From CAWDMC01 sp963803295 (GTDB lineage: Bacteria > Acidobacteriota > Terriglobia > UBA7540): 64,000 nucleotides of DNA. Where the stretch lies: positions 70,423-134,422 of the forward strand of contig CAWDMC010000014.1 in assembly GCA_963803295.1 (NCBI GenBank), read 5' to 3'. A model generated the notes under the pieces. It was not told where the DNA came from, did not search any database, and saw only the letters and a list, made by a program, of their open reading frames with translations. Positions 27,617 to 37,194 of this stretch are shown in pieces (position 1 is the stretch's first letter; the number at the start of each line of letters is the position of its first letter). Made by a program: the position numbers and the translations under genes.

Positions 27617-28117
27617 TTATAAGCCCTTGGCCGTGCTCTTGATTTTGTGAGCCAGCTTCTCGATCTTCTCTGCTTTATCGACTACCGTTAATGAAAGTAC
27701 GCCGGCATTCGATTTATCCACTTCTTCCTGGAGCGACTTGGCGAGCTGGGCGAGTTCGTCGACATCATCCTTCATCTTGGAGAAATTGTGCTTCAGCAGA
27801 GCCTGCTTCTGCTTTGAGCTCAGCTCAGGAGTCTCGGGGGTCTCAGGAAAGTTAGGGCGCGGCGGCCGTCTCTGCCGGTCGATGGATAACGGCTCATCCG
27901 GTATTTGGGGCGAGGCGGAGGAAGCGTCAAGTCCTTGGGCGCTGGGCGGCCATGCCTTGCTTGCCGGAGAGCACAAAATGAAAGCAACTGCCGCTAAAAA
28001 GCCCAGTAATCGAAACCGCAGCGGCTTTAGATGCCTGCGCTGCTCCAAGGCTGGTAAGAAGCAAGACGAAGATATCGATTTTGCATCGGGTGGGCAATCC
28101 GCAGATGAAAATTTCAT
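27617..28117 (-). CDS. Exported or membrane-anchored hypothetical protein with C-terminal helices
   Basis: 166 residues. The start at 28117 (AGGAC upstream) follows a long non-coding-like extension. A hydrophobic segment, RLLGFLAAVAFILCSPASKA, at about residues 35-55 acts as a signal or anchor. A Pro-rich linker follows, then a helical, probably coiled-coil domain: SSKQKQALLKHNFSKMKDDV, then heptad-like Leu spacing to the C-terminus. I recognise it as a conserved acidobacterial type, but without function. It stands alone on the minus strand. Confidence 0.7.
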   Translation of the reverse strand: MKFSSADCPPDAKSISSSCFLPALEQRRHLKPLRFRLLGFLAAVAFILCSPASKAWPPSAQGLDASSASPQIPDEPLSIDRQRRPPRPNFPETPETPELSSKQKQALLKHNFSKMKDDVDELAQLAKSLQEEVDKSNAGVLSLTVVDKAEKIEKLAHKIKSTAKGL

Positions 28118-28527
28118 GAGAGGTCCTTTCCGAACCGTGGGCGCGAGGCGATGGCGTAAATGCTTCCGCACCACGCGGGCGCCACCGGAATTGTAGCCGC
28201 TTTTTGCCGTTGCCGCCAATGGTCGCGGCGGTTTGGCAGGAACTTCGCACGACGCCAGCTGGTGGGCAGGGCCCGGAAGAGGTTTCGCTAGGAAAATCAT
28301 CCGGATGGATTGAACCCGAATTCGCAAATTGACGCGCGCTGTCTCGGTCCAAGCCCGTGGAGTGAGGGGTATTCGCAAGAACTGGCAGTTGAAGAGGTGG
28401 TGCGCCAGAAGACGTCTTCGCCTAGGTTAGCTAAGCTAGGGCGGAGCTAAAGCTCAGTCTCACTGGCCGGAAGCCAGTGCCCCATATCTCGACACTCCAA
28501 ACTCCGAAGAAGGGCAGCCTGTTGAAT
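28118..28527. other. Intergenic region with small hairpins
   Basis: About 410 bp without a supported gene. A 7-bp hairpin, CACTGGC with GCCAGTG, lies at 28461-28479 and lacks a T-run. No tRNA or clear promoter is seen. Confidence 0.5.
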
Positions 28528-28830
28528 TCACTTGTGGACCGCTGCCAGATTCTGAAGTCGGTGTGCAATCTCGACAGGTGCTGACGCGGAGAGACGCAAG
28601 AGCTTCCGCCTCGATTTTTCCCCGGTCACAATCGAGATGCAGCCCTTCGGCACCCGCAGGGCATCCGCCAGAAACTCGATGGCGGCCTCGTTTGCGTGGC
28701 CTTCGGTGGCTGCGGCGTGAAGCTCGAGCCGTAGTTCGCCCGATGAATCAGTGGTCAAGCGCTGGCGCGAGGACTGGGGCTTGACGCGCAACCAGAATGT
28801 GAGGATGCCATCTTCTATTCTCAGGTCCAT
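28528..28830 (-). CDS. yggU: DUF167 family protein YggU
   Basis: 100-residue cytoplasmic protein of the DUF167/YggU family. WLRVKPQSSRQRL at the N-terminus, LRLELHAAATEGHANEAAIEFLA in the middle and SIVTGEKSRRKLLRL near the end are the family blocks; the GHAN segment corresponds to the usual GKAN. Its biochemical role is unknown. yggU is commonly near yggS, as it is here (about 190 bp apart, same strand), so the two may belong to one transcription unit. Confidence 0.92.
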   Translation of the reverse strand: MDLRIEDGILTFWLRVKPQSSRQRLTTDSSGELRLELHAAATEGHANEAAIEFLADALRVPKGCISIVTGEKSRRKLLRLSASAPVEIAHRLQNLAAVHK

Positions 28831-29016
28831 GTCTGTTGAGAACGGTGTTGGCAGCCGGAAAGCAGTAGGTCGAAAGATGCGATGCGGTATTCTTCGTCGC
28901 TTCGTTCCTCAGAATGACGTACCTTAATGCCGCTGCTCCGCCTTACTACATTCCGCTTTCTGCGTTCTGCCTTTCTGCCTTCTGCTTAGTGCCTTCTGTT
29001 CGCTGCGCCCTGGTCT

Positions 29017-29709
29017 CTAGTGTCTGCTGCCGAAGATGGCCGTGCCAATCCGTACCATGGTCGCCCCTTGTTCGACAGCCACTTCGAAGTCGTGGCTCAT
29101 GCCCATCGAGAGCTCCCGCATGGAGATCTTGGGCAGTCGCTCGGCATCAATTCTCCGTGCAAGCGCGGCAAGACGCGCGAAGAACGGCCGCACTTCCTCG
29201 GGATCATCAAGGAAGGGCGGGATCGTCATCAGTCCGCGCAACTCAAGGTGGGGGAGCGCGGCCACCTGGCGAGCAAGCTCGATCATCGCATCTTCGCGAA
29301 CTCCAGATTTGCTTTCTTCACCCCCCAGGTTGATCTCGAGCAGCACCGGCAAACGTTTGCCGGGAGTATTAGCGGCACTGTCCAGCCTCTCCGCCAGGCG
29401 CAGCGAGTCAACGGAGTGCACCCACCGGAAAATCCCACACGCCGGCTTTGCCTTGTTTGTCTGCAGATGACCGATCAGATGCCAGGTGATTTGAAGATCA
29501 GACAAGGCGCCGTGTTTGGACTGTGCTTCCTGGACGCGGTTCTCACCGAAGTCACGGAGTCCGGCTGCATAAGCCTCGCGGATTCCCTCGGGCGGAACGG
29601 TCTTGCTGACAGCGACGAGCCGCACGTCCTCAGGATTCCGCCCGGCCCGGTGGCAGGCTGCCGCCAGGCGTTCGCGAACTGATGCGATATTTTCCGTAAT
29701 CGATGTCAT
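29017..29709 (-). CDS. yggS: PLP homeostasis protein YggS/PROSC family
   Basis: 230-residue pyridoxal-5'-phosphate-binding protein that controls free PLP and amino-acid pools. RLVAVSKTVPPEGIREAY carries the PLP-binding Lys; FGENRVQEAQSKHG, WHLIGHLQTNKA, VLLEINLGGEESKSG and MGMSHDFEVAVEQGATMVRIGTAIFG are the family hallmarks. The start at 29709 is chosen because the upstream extension is not conserved. No ribosome binding site is obvious. Its divergent neighbour is tmk. Confidence 0.95.
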   Translation of the reverse strand: MTSITENIASVRERLAAACHRAGRNPEDVRLVAVSKTVPPEGIREAYAAGLRDFGENRVQEAQSKHGALSDLQITWHLIGHLQTNKAKPACGIFRWVHSVDSLRLAERLDSAANTPGKRLPVLLEINLGGEESKSGVREDAMIELARQVAALPHLELRGLMTIPPFLDDPEEVRPFFARLAALARRIDAERLPKISMRELSMGMSHDFEVAVEQGATMVRIGTAIFGSRH

Positions 29710-29864
29710 GTCCGTTATGCACGTCCTTCGTCCGTCGTCTTTGTTCTTGGTCCTCTGCCACTCTGAACCGCTGCTCTCAGATTGCAGTAACGAAATGCTG
29801 CACGAGTAACTTACAATTGACAACGGCTTTTCGCAACGGGTAACCACCGGTGGACCATTGATCC

Positions 29865-30557
29865 ATGACCAGTGACGAGGGACGAACGTCAGGCTACTTC
29901 ATCACCCTTGAGGGCATCGACGGCAGCGGCAAAAGCACCCAAGTTCGTCTGTTGGTAAAGTACCTGCGCCAGGCGGGATACCCAGTCCGCGCCACGCGAG
30001 AGCCCGGCGGCACCGCGATCGGCGATGCGATCCGCAGCATTGTGCTGGTGCCCCGCAAAAAGGACCTTGCACCCCTCACGGAGCTGGTGCTGCTCTATGC
30101 GGCGCGGGCCCAGCACTTGGCGGAAGTCGTTCGCCCCGCGCTCGAACGTGGTGAGGTGGTGATCAGCGATCGATTTCACGACGCCAGCATGGCCTATCAA
30201 GGCTACGGCAGGGGCTTGGGAGCGAAACCCGTGCGCACCCTCGATCGTCTGATTTGTGGAGATACAGTTCCTGACCTGACGCTCGTGCTGGATCTCGACC
30301 CGAGCGTCTCGCTGAACCGGGCAGTGGATCGGGAGACTCGGGAGAGGTCGCGAGAATCCAGGTTCGAGGCGGAGGGATTGGCCTTCCAGGCGCGCGCGCG
30401 GGCCGGATATTTGGCTGCCGCCCGCCGCGATCCCGAGCGAGTAAAGGTGATCCAAGCGGATCGGCCAGTCGAGGAGGTCCAGCGGGAGATCCGCGAGAGG
30501 GTGGAGGCTCTGCTGCGTCCTAAGTCAGGGCGTGGTCGACGGAATTATCCGAGGTAA
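29865..30557 (+). CDS. tmk: Thymidylate kinase
   Basis: 230 residues. Phosphorylates dTMP to dTDP for DNA synthesis. P-loop LEGIDGSGKST at about residue 15, ATREPGGTAIGDAIR, the DRFHDASMAYQG motif at about residue 103 (dTMP site) and a LID region with RERSRESRFEAEG, in which several Arg residues could serve catalysis. It is the first gene of a run with holB (about 20 bp apart) and valS, the common tmk-holB arrangement. Start ATG 29865 has no strong ribosome binding site, but the N-terminus fits the family length. Confidence 0.96.
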   Translation: MTSDEGRTSGYFITLEGIDGSGKSTQVRLLVKYLRQAGYPVRATREPGGTAIGDAIRSIVLVPRKKDLAPLTELVLLYAARAQHLAEVVRPALERGEVVISDRFHDASMAYQGYGRGLGAKPVRTLDRLICGDTVPDLTLVLDLDPSVSLNRAVDRETRERSRESRFEAEGLAFQARARAGYLAAARRDPERVKVIQADRPVEEVQREIRERVEALLRPKSGRGRRNYPR

Positions 30558-30578
30558 GCATTTCCGCCGGGAAACAAG

Positions 30579-31646
30579 ATGGGACTTGACGACTTTTTGG
30601 GAAATCCGAAGGCTCTCGCCCTCGTGCGAAAGATGTTGACTTCGGGGCACGTGCCGGGGTCGCTGCTATTTTCAGGACCCGACGGAGTAGGGAAGAAGAC
30701 GCTCGCCCTGATGTTTGCCAAAGCGCTGAACTGCGAACGCTTTCAGGGCGACTACTGCGGCGAGTGCGCGCACTGCGTGAAGTCGGAAGAGATGCTCGCG
30801 GCCAGCCGGCAGGACGCCAGCGGCAGGCGCGAGATGAAGGACTCGGGCCGCCGGGTGGAAGGCCTGGTTTACTTTGATTTGCAGGTGGTCGAACCGATCA
30901 GTCGCTACATCCTGATCGAGCAGATTCGTCAGATCCGCAATGTCGCTTACACGCGGCCATTCGAGCTGCCCCGGCGGGTCTTTGTGATCGACCAGGCCCA
31001 GGCGATCCACTGGCAGGCGGTTGACTTACTGCTCAAGGTGCTGGAGGAGCCGCCGGATACGACCACGTTCGTCCTGGTTTGCCCCAATTCTTACGAACTG
31101 AGGCCGACCATCCGCTCGCGCTGCGAAAGGGTGCAGTTCATTGCGGCGGACGACGACGTCATTGAAAAGGTCCTGGATCAGGAGGCCCGCTTGAAGCCGG
31201 CGGAGCGCGCCTTGGGCGTGCGTCTCGCCGAGGGCAGTATTGCCAAAGCCAAATCCCTCGATCTGGATGAGTACCAACGGCGGCGGCGGCCCTGGCTGGA
31301 TTTCCTCGACAGTGCCGGGCGCAGTTCGCAGGCAGCCGCGCCGAACTGGAATCGCCTGTTTGAGGCCAGCAAAGCGTTGGCTGAGGATAGGGACGGTTTC
31401 GAGGATACGCTGCGCGTCGGATACACACTGTTGTCTGACTTGTTACAGGTTCTCGACGGGCCGCCCCGGGCGCCCATCGTAAATTTGGATCTGAAGGCGC
31501 GGCTCGAAGCCTGGGGTAGCCGCCTGGGAGTGAGCGGTATCGAGCGATTGAAGGACGGGCTCGATGAGGCCTACCGTTTGCAGTCACGCAATGTGAACCA
31601 GCAGCTTGGGCTGGATGTGCTGGCCCTAGACCTCGACTCCTTCTGA
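30579..31646 (+). CDS. holB: DNA polymerase III delta-prime subunit
   Basis: 355 residues of the clamp-loader AAA family. Walker A FSGPDGVGKKT is at about residue 35. The zinc module is CERFQGDYCGECAHC with four Cys. RVFVIDQAQAIHWQAVDLLLKVLEEPP is the Walker B and sensor region (ID in place of DE), and TIRSRCERVQF is the SRC motif with the arginine finger. It loads the beta clamp with delta and tau. It lies 20 bp after tmk and is followed by valS, as in many bacteria. The C-terminal domain is less conserved. Confidence 0.93.
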   Translation: MGLDDFLGNPKALALVRKMLTSGHVPGSLLFSGPDGVGKKTLALMFAKALNCERFQGDYCGECAHCVKSEEMLAASRQDASGRREMKDSGRRVEGLVYFDLQVVEPISRYILIEQIRQIRNVAYTRPFELPRRVFVIDQAQAIHWQAVDLLLKVLEEPPDTTTFVLVCPNSYELRPTIRSRCERVQFIAADDDVIEKVLDQEARLKPAERALGVRLAEGSIAKAKSLDLDEYQRRRRPWLDFLDSAGRSSQAAAPNWNRLFEASKALAEDRDGFEDTLRVGYTLLSDLLQVLDGPPRAPIVNLDLKARLEAWGSRLGVSGIERLKDGLDEAYRLQSRNVNQQLGLDVLALDLDSF

Positions 31647-31781
31647 GAGCCCATTCGCTTTGGAGCCCAACGAGAGGCCCACCCCCTGCCTGTCGACACC
31701 TTCTTGGCAGGTGCGATACACTGGCTTGAAGGCGTAACCCTTGCCCTCACCAACCGGGAAGGGGCCCTAGGAGCCCAGCAA

Positions 31782-34571
31782 TTGGAAGCCGAAATACGCG
31801 AAATTCCGAAGGTTTATGCCCCGGAGTCGATCGAGCCTCGTTGGGCGCGCTATTGGATCGACCGACGCCTTTACACCCCTGCCGAGAGCGATGAGCGTCC
31901 TCACTTCAGTTTGGTGATTCCGCCGCCGAACATTACCGGCTCATTGCACATGGGGCACATGCTGGAGCACACCGAAATCGACATTCTGATGCGCTGGCAT
32001 CGGATGCGCGGCGAAAACGTGCTGTGGCTGCCGGGTACGGATCACGCGTCAATTGCCACCCAGATGATTGTGGAGCGCGAGCTCGGCCGCGAGGCGTTGC
32101 CTCAACTTGAAGGTCAGGCGGAAGCTAAGGGCGCGTGGCAGCGAGAAGGCCAGCGCCGCCGGATCGAAATGGGGCCCGACAAGTTCCTGGAGCGGTGTTG
32201 GAAGTGGAAAGAGGAGAACGGCGACACCATCCGCCGCCAGATGGAGAGGCTGGGGACCTCGGTCGACTGGACGCGCGCACGCTTCACGATGGATCCCGCC
32301 TACTCCCGCGCTGTCGCAGAAGTGTTCGTGCGGCTTTACGAGGATGGGCTGATCTATCGTGGCAAATACATCGTGAACTGGTGCCCGCGTTGTGGCACTG
32401 CGGTGTCGGATCTGGAGGTGCTCCACGAAACGCGTCACAGCCATCTTTGGTACATCCGCTATCCGTTCGAAGATGGCCCGCTTGGAGATGGCTTGGCCTC
32501 GATCAGCGTAGCCACGACGCGCCCCGAGACCATGCTGGGTGATACAGCCGTGGCCGTTAACCCCACCGATCCGCGCTATCAGGCGGCCATCGGACGCAAG
32601 GTGAGGCTGCCGCTGCTGGGCCGGCTGATCCCGGTCATCGCCGATGCCTGGGTAGATCCGAAATTTGGGACCGGCGCCGTCAAAGTCACTCCCGCACACG
32701 ATCCCAACGATTTTGCTCTGGCCCAGCGCCACAACCTGCCCATGATCCAGGTGATCGACGAGCACGCCCGTACCACCTCTGAGGCGGGGCCTTATCGCGA
32801 TCTCGACCGCTACGAAGCGCGCAAACGCGTGCTTCACGATCTGACGGCGCAGGGTTTGCTCGAGAAGACCGAGGATTACGAACTGAGCGTCGGCATCTGC
32901 CAGCGCTGCCACACCGTCGTTGAGCCGCTGCTTTCGGCGCAGTGGTTCATGAAGATGAAGCCACTGGCGGAGCCGGCCATCCAGGTGGTTCGCGACGGCC
33001 GCGTCGAGATCGTGCCCGAGAACGCTCGCAAGATCTATCTCGACTGGATGGAGAATATCCACGACTGGTGCATTTCGCGCCAGCTCTGGTGGGGCCATCG
33101 CCTGCCGGTATGGCATTGCGACGCCTGCGGTGAGATCGTCGTGGCGCGCGAGGCGCCCGATGCCTGCCCGAAATGCAAGGGTACGCTCCGCCAGGAGACG
33201 GACGTGCTCGACACCTGGTTCAGCTCCGGTCTCTGGCCGTTCGCGACTTTGGGCTGGCCTGACGAAGCCGCGGATCTCAAACGCTTCTATCCCACCAACC
33301 TCATGATCATGGGCTTCGACATCCTGTTCTTTTGGGGCGCGCGCATGATCATGATGGGGACGAAGTTCATGCACGGGGTGCCGTTCCGCGAACTTTACAT
33401 TCACGCCCTGGTGCGGGATGCCGAGCGGCAGAAGATGTCAAAGACCAAGGGCAATGTGATCGATCCCATCGAGATCACAGAGAAGTACGGCACCGATGCG
33501 GTGCGCTTTGCCTTGGCTATCAGCGCAGCCCCCGGCACCGATATCGCCTTCAGCGTCGAAAAGGTGGACGCCCATCGCTCCTTCGCCAACAAGATCTGGA
33601 ACGCCGGTCGCTTCATTTTGATGAACTTAGCCAAGCTGCCCGAATCGCAGCGCGATCAACTGGCGGCGGCCCTCGAGCCGATACCAGGACTCGGTCTCGG
33701 CGCTGCAGCAGGCCCGGAAACACTGGCGCTGGCCGATCGCTGGGTGTTCTCACGCTTGCGGGCGGTGACGGCGCAAATCGAGGAATCGCTGGCGGCGTTT
33801 CGTTTTCACGAAGCGGCTCACACGATCTATCACTTCTTCTGGCACGAATTCTGCGACTGGTACCTGGAGTGGGTGAAACCCGAAATCACGAAGCCGGCCG
33901 CGGCGGGGAAGGTCTCAGGCGTCTGGATCAATCTCGGACGCGCCTTTGAATCGGCGTTACACCTTTTGCATCCTTTCATGCCGTTCATCACGGAAGAGCT
34001 GTGGCATCAGCTTCCGCGTGCGGGACACGGGCCTTCGATTTCGCTCGAACCGTTCAGCCTGGTAACGGAGCGCGCCACCGATCCGGTATCGGAGCGGCAA
34101 TTCGAAGCTATCAGGGAGCTGGTGGTGGCGATCCGTAACGGTAAGGCGGATTTGGGACTGCAGACGCTGCGGCCCAGCGCTCAGATATCGAGCGATGACG
34201 CCAAGACGCTGGAACTCTACCGCACGCATCAGGAAACCATCCTGCGTTTGGCAGGCCTTGAGGCGCTCAATTTCACGAAGGATCGTCCGGCGGCCGATGC
34301 CCCGGATGTCCGGCGGGTCAGCCCTTCTGTTGACTTGCGGATCCTGCATGAGGAGAAGGTGGATCACGAGGCCGAGCGACTGCGGCTTTCGCGTGAAAGG
34401 GAAAAGCTGGAACAGCAATTAGCGGCCGTGGAGAAGCAGTTGGCAAACGTGTCGTTCCGTAGCCGCGCCCCCGAGGCTGTGGTCCGTGGCACTGAGCGGC
34501 GGCGGACAGAGTTGCAGTCCCATCTTCAAAAGGTAGTGGCGTCGCTCGAAAAGTTTGGGGTCCAAAGATAG
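31782..34571 (+). CDS. valS: Valyl-tRNA synthetase
   Basis: About 929 residues. Class I synthetase that charges tRNA-Val. The HIGH box is NITGSLHMGHML, the KMSKS box KMSKTKGN, the editing CP1 domain begins around TTRPETMLGDTAVAVNP, and the zinc-like cysteine pairs WCPRCGTAV and CQRCHTVV are present. The C-terminus ends in a coiled coil (EAERLRLSREREKLEQQLA). The start is taken at TTG 31782 because AGGAG lies eight bases upstream and the protein begins just before the conserved KVYAPESIEPRW; a longer TTG start at 31704 is possible. It follows holB by about 135 bp. Confidence 0.95.
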   Translation: MEAEIREIPKVYAPESIEPRWARYWIDRRLYTPAESDERPHFSLVIPPPNITGSLHMGHMLEHTEIDILMRWHRMRGENVLWLPGTDHASIATQMIVERELGREALPQLEGQAEAKGAWQREGQRRRIEMGPDKFLERCWKWKEENGDTIRRQMERLGTSVDWTRARFTMDPAYSRAVAEVFVRLYEDGLIYRGKYIVNWCPRCGTAVSDLEVLHETRHSHLWYIRYPFEDGPLGDGLASISVATTRPETMLGDTAVAVNPTDPRYQAAIGRKVRLPLLGRLIPVIADAWVDPKFGTGAVKVTPAHDPNDFALAQRHNLPMIQVIDEHARTTSEAGPYRDLDRYEARKRVLHDLTAQGLLEKTEDYELSVGICQRCHTVVEPLLSAQWFMKMKPLAEPAIQVVRDGRVEIVPENARKIYLDWMENIHDWCISRQLWWGHRLPVWHCDACGEIVVAREAPDACPKCKGTLRQETDVLDTWFSSGLWPFATLGWPDEAADLKRFYPTNLMIMGFDILFFWGARMIMMGTKFMHGVPFRELYIHALVRDAERQKMSKTKGNVIDPIEITEKYGTDAVRFALAISAAPGTDIAFSVEKVDAHRSFANKIWNAGRFILMNLAKLPESQRDQLAAALEPIPGLGLGAAAGPETLALADRWVFSRLRAVTAQIEESLAAFRFHEAAHTIYHFFWHEFCDWYLEWVKPEITKPAAAGKVSGVWINLGRAFESALHLLHPFMPFITEELWHQLPRAGHGPSISLEPFSLVTERATDPVSERQFEAIRELVVAIRNGKADLGLQTLRPSAQISSDDAKTLELYRTHQETILRLAGLEALNFTKDRPAADAPDVRRVSPSVDLRILHEEKVDHEAERLRLSREREKLEQQLAAVEKQLANVSFRSRAPEAVVRGTERRRTELQSHLQKVVASLEKFGVQR

Positions 34572-34599
34572 GATTCTCGTAAGGGACCCATTTCGATAA

Positions 34600-34875
34600 T
34601 CAGGGCCGCACCTGTGCGGTGTGGCAAATGCGCAAAACTTCAATAGTCTGCTCCTTTACACGATACACGGCCACATAGGGCAGGGGCGGAAACAGGATTT
34701 CTCGCGTCCCTTCCTCCCGTCCGGGCCGTCCACGGTGCGGCAGGGCTTTCAAGGAACGGATAGCCTCATACAGTTTGCGGATTGTGGGCTGTTGGTACTG
34801 GGAATGGTGTTCCTTGAGGTAGTCGTTGATCTGCTGCAAGTCCGCTACGGCGGCTGGCGTCCAACGGATACGCAT
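34600..34875 (-). CDS. parE: ParE/RelE-type toxin
   Basis: 91 residues. IRWTPAAVADLQQINDYL at the start, AIRSLKALPHRGRPGREEGTRE and PYVAVYRVKEQTIEVLRICHT match the ParE/RelE fold. ParE-type toxins poison DNA gyrase, RelE-type cut mRNA; the sequence looks closer to ParE. The gene is two bases after the antitoxin stop, in operon order antitoxin-toxin. It is convergent with valS and full length. Confidence 0.88.
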   Translation of the reverse strand: MRIRWTPAAVADLQQINDYLKEHHSQYQQPTIRKLYEAIRSLKALPHRGRPGREEGTREILFPPLPYVAVYRVKEQTIEVLRICHTAQVRP

Positions 34876-34877
34876 TT

Positions 34878-35102
34878 CTATGAGCGCAAGATTCGCTCCA
34901 GGCGAGCGTCCATTTCTTCTTCTTCAATCAACTCGGCTCGGTCGGCTTGTGCGATACCTTCCTGGACGGCCGCGCGAAAGCGGGCGTCTTCCTCAATCAG
35001 GCGCAAGGCCGCATCCTTCACCAGTCGTTCGGCGTCGGTGCCCGCGTTAGTAGCGATCTGCGCCAAGTGCGCTTCCTGCTCCGGTGTGAAATGCACTTCC
35101 AT
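34878..35102 (-). CDS. ParD-like antitoxin
   Basis: 74 residues beginning at MEVHFTPEQEAHLAQIA. The first half is a short DNA-binding-like segment (TDAERLVKDAALRLIEED); the second half is an acidic helix (ADRAELIEEEEMDARLERI) that would wrap around the toxin. The start at 35102 is chosen over 35138 because it matches the usual N-terminus. Together with the toxin it forms a type II module inserted between valS and birA. Confidence 0.82.
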   Translation of the reverse strand: MEVHFTPEQEAHLAQIATNAGTDAERLVKDAALRLIEEDARFRAAVQEGIAQADRAELIEEEEMDARLERILRS

Positions 35103-35293
35103 GACTTCAAGGATAGTGAAAAACCTCGTCTGGGGCAAGTTATGTGAGGACCCTCTCTTGCAGCGGCTTTGTCAACTCCGCCAAGATCGCCGTGAGGACA
35201 CCGGCGCTACAGCGACGGAACCGATTAATCGATTCGGTTGGGGATCCAAGGAAGGCCCTTTACCCCTGACACTTTATCCTTTACCCTTTCTTC

Positions 35294-36319
35294 ATGCCCC
35301 TTACTCCTACCGACCGCCGGATTGACAAGCTTGTCCAGCTCCTGGCAACCAATGCCACAGTGGTGGTGCCTGGCCCCAAGATCGCCGAGGAGATTGGGGT
35401 GACCCGTGGCACGGTTTGGACGTGGATTGAAAAACTGCGCGAACTCGGCGTGGAGATTAAGGGCCACCCGTCGACCGGCTACCAACTGGAGAAATTGCCG
35501 GATCTGCTGTTGCCGGGATTGCTCAAGCCTGAATTGGGTGATGGCGGGGCGGGCGGAAAAGGCGAACCGAGGATCGGTCACAAGATCATCCACTATTTCC
35601 GCATCGACTCTACCAACAGCGCGGCCCTGGAGGTTGCCTCTACCGATCCTGCATCGGCGCCGCACGGCACCGTGATTGTGGCCGAGGAGCAAACGGCAGG
35701 CCGCGGCCGGTTTGGACGCGACTGGTATTCTGAGAAGTCGAGTGGGATCTACGTCTCGATCATCCTGCGGCCGCAACTCTCACCGGCAGCGGCCCCGGCT
35801 CTGACCCTCATGGCGGGGGTCGCCGGGAGTGCTGTTCTTCGTGCGGCCACCGCTCTCGAAGTTGACATCCGCTGGCCGAACGATCTTCTGATCGGTGGCC
35901 GTAAGCTCGCTGGGATTCTCACTGAGATGAGTGCCGAGGTCGACCGATTGCACGTTGTTGTAATTGGGATGGGAATTAACGTCAATCACAGCCAGATGCC
36001 GGACGAGCTGAAGCCGATCGCCACCTCCATGCGGATGGAAACCGGCCGCATCCATTCACGGTCAAATCTGCTGGTCTCGCTCCTCAAGCAGATCGATTTG
36101 GACTACCGCTTGTTGCTCGATCGGGGCAGCGTGGCGATTGCGGAGCGCTGGGCAGCACTTTCGAGTTACGCGAACGGTAAAGCGATCCGGGTGCGATCCG
36201 GGACAGCCGAGTTTACGGCCGTTACAGTGGGTGTCGATCCGTCGGGCGCCCTGCGCGTGCGGCGGGAAGACGGCCAGGAAGAGTCGTTGGTAGCAGGAGA
36301 GATTGTGGAAGTGAAATGA
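35294..36319 (+). CDS. birA: Bifunctional biotin ligase/repressor BirA
   Basis: 341 residues. An N-terminal winged helix-turn-helix (AEEIGVTRGTVWTWIEKL) is followed by the biotin-protein ligase domain: STNSAAL, EEQTAGRGRFGRDWYSEKSSGIYVSI with the GRGRxGR biotinyl-AMP loop, WPNDLLIGGRKLAGIL with the catalytic Lys, and GMGINVNH. A C-terminal SH3-like domain ends in VAGEIVEVK. It attaches biotin to carboxylases, such as the biotin carrier partner of the carboxyltransferase at 42996, and may repress biotin synthesis. coaX starts 43 bp downstream, a common BirA-CoaX order. Confidence 0.95.
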   Translation: MPLTPTDRRIDKLVQLLATNATVVVPGPKIAEEIGVTRGTVWTWIEKLRELGVEIKGHPSTGYQLEKLPDLLLPGLLKPELGDGGAGGKGEPRIGHKIIHYFRIDSTNSAALEVASTDPASAPHGTVIVAEEQTAGRGRFGRDWYSEKSSGIYVSIILRPQLSPAAAPALTLMAGVAGSAVLRAATALEVDIRWPNDLLIGGRKLAGILTEMSAEVDRLHVVVIGMGINVNHSQMPDELKPIATSMRMETGRIHSRSNLLVSLLKQIDLDYRLLLDRGSVAIAERWAALSSYANGKAIRVRSGTAEFTAVTVGVDPSGALRVRREDGQEESLVAGEIVEVK

Positions 36320-36361
36320 ATCCCGTGACGAGCATGCCGAGCTGCATCCTGGCGACCTCGA

Positions 36362-37194
36362 ATGAAACAAACCATGCTACTGGTCATCGATGTCGGCAAC
36401 ACGAATACGGTCCTGGGCGTCTTCGAGGGTAAGAACCTCCTGGTGCAGTGGCGGCTCACCACGAATCGGTCGCAGACCGCGGACGAGTACGGCATTCTCA
36501 TTCGAAACCTGTTTCTGCTCGATGGCATCCAGGTGGCACGCATCAACGGGATCATGGTGGCAAGTGTGGTCCCGCCGCTGAACGCTTTGCTGGAGGAGAT
36601 GGCGGACAAATACTTTCACCTGAAGGCGATGTTCCTGGGACCCGGGAGCCGCACCGGTATGGCGATCCACTATGATAATCCGCAGGAAGTGGGCGCGGAT
36701 CGTATTGCTGACGCCGTGGCTGCGTTTGAGAACTATGGCGGACCCTGCATCATCGTGGATTTCGGTACGGCCATCACCTTTGACGTGGTTTCGGAGAAGG
36801 GCGATTACCTGGGTGGCGTGATCGCTCCGGGAATCGGCATCTCGGCTGAGGCGCTCTTTCCCGGACGGCGCGATTGCCGCGCGTGGAGATCCGCGAGCCG
36901 GAGCATCTGATAGGCACAAACACAGTTGCGAGTGTGCAATCGGGCCTGTTCTACGGCGCCGTAGGCATGATGGATAGCATTCTCGACCGCCTCTACGCCG
37001 AGTTGGGCGAGCGGAGCCGTGTAGTTGCAACCGGCGGCCAGGCGTCGCTGGTCGCCGCAGCATCAAAGTACAAGCCTCCCGTGGATCCAGCGCTAACCCT
37101 CGAAGGATTGCGAATCATTTATGAGCGCAACGTGAGCCGGACAGAGGGGAATAGGTATAAAGCACCCGAGCGTGGTGGCCCAGCCAGCCGCTAA
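36362..37194 (+). CDS. coaX: Type III pantothenate kinase, with a single-base frameshift
   Basis: About 277 residues over two frames. First step of coenzyme A synthesis. The first frame has LLVIDVGNTNTVLGVFEG (phosphate loop), GADRIADAVAAFENYGGPCIIVDFGTAITFD and GGVIAPGIGISAEALF. It then derails at CTCTTTCCC (36855-36861). Adding one T after 36859 restores SRTARLPRVEIREPEHLIGTNT and the C-terminal part with ATGGQASLV. CoaX is normally the only pantothenate kinase in such bacteria and is essential, so a homopolymer sequencing error is the more likely explanation. Follows birA closely; its end overlaps the next gene. Confidence 0.85.

Noticed and set aside
32049..33404. 451-codon open frame antisense to valS
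   Set aside because: High-GC shadow of a strongly conserved gene; His/Arg/Asp-rich text without a domain.
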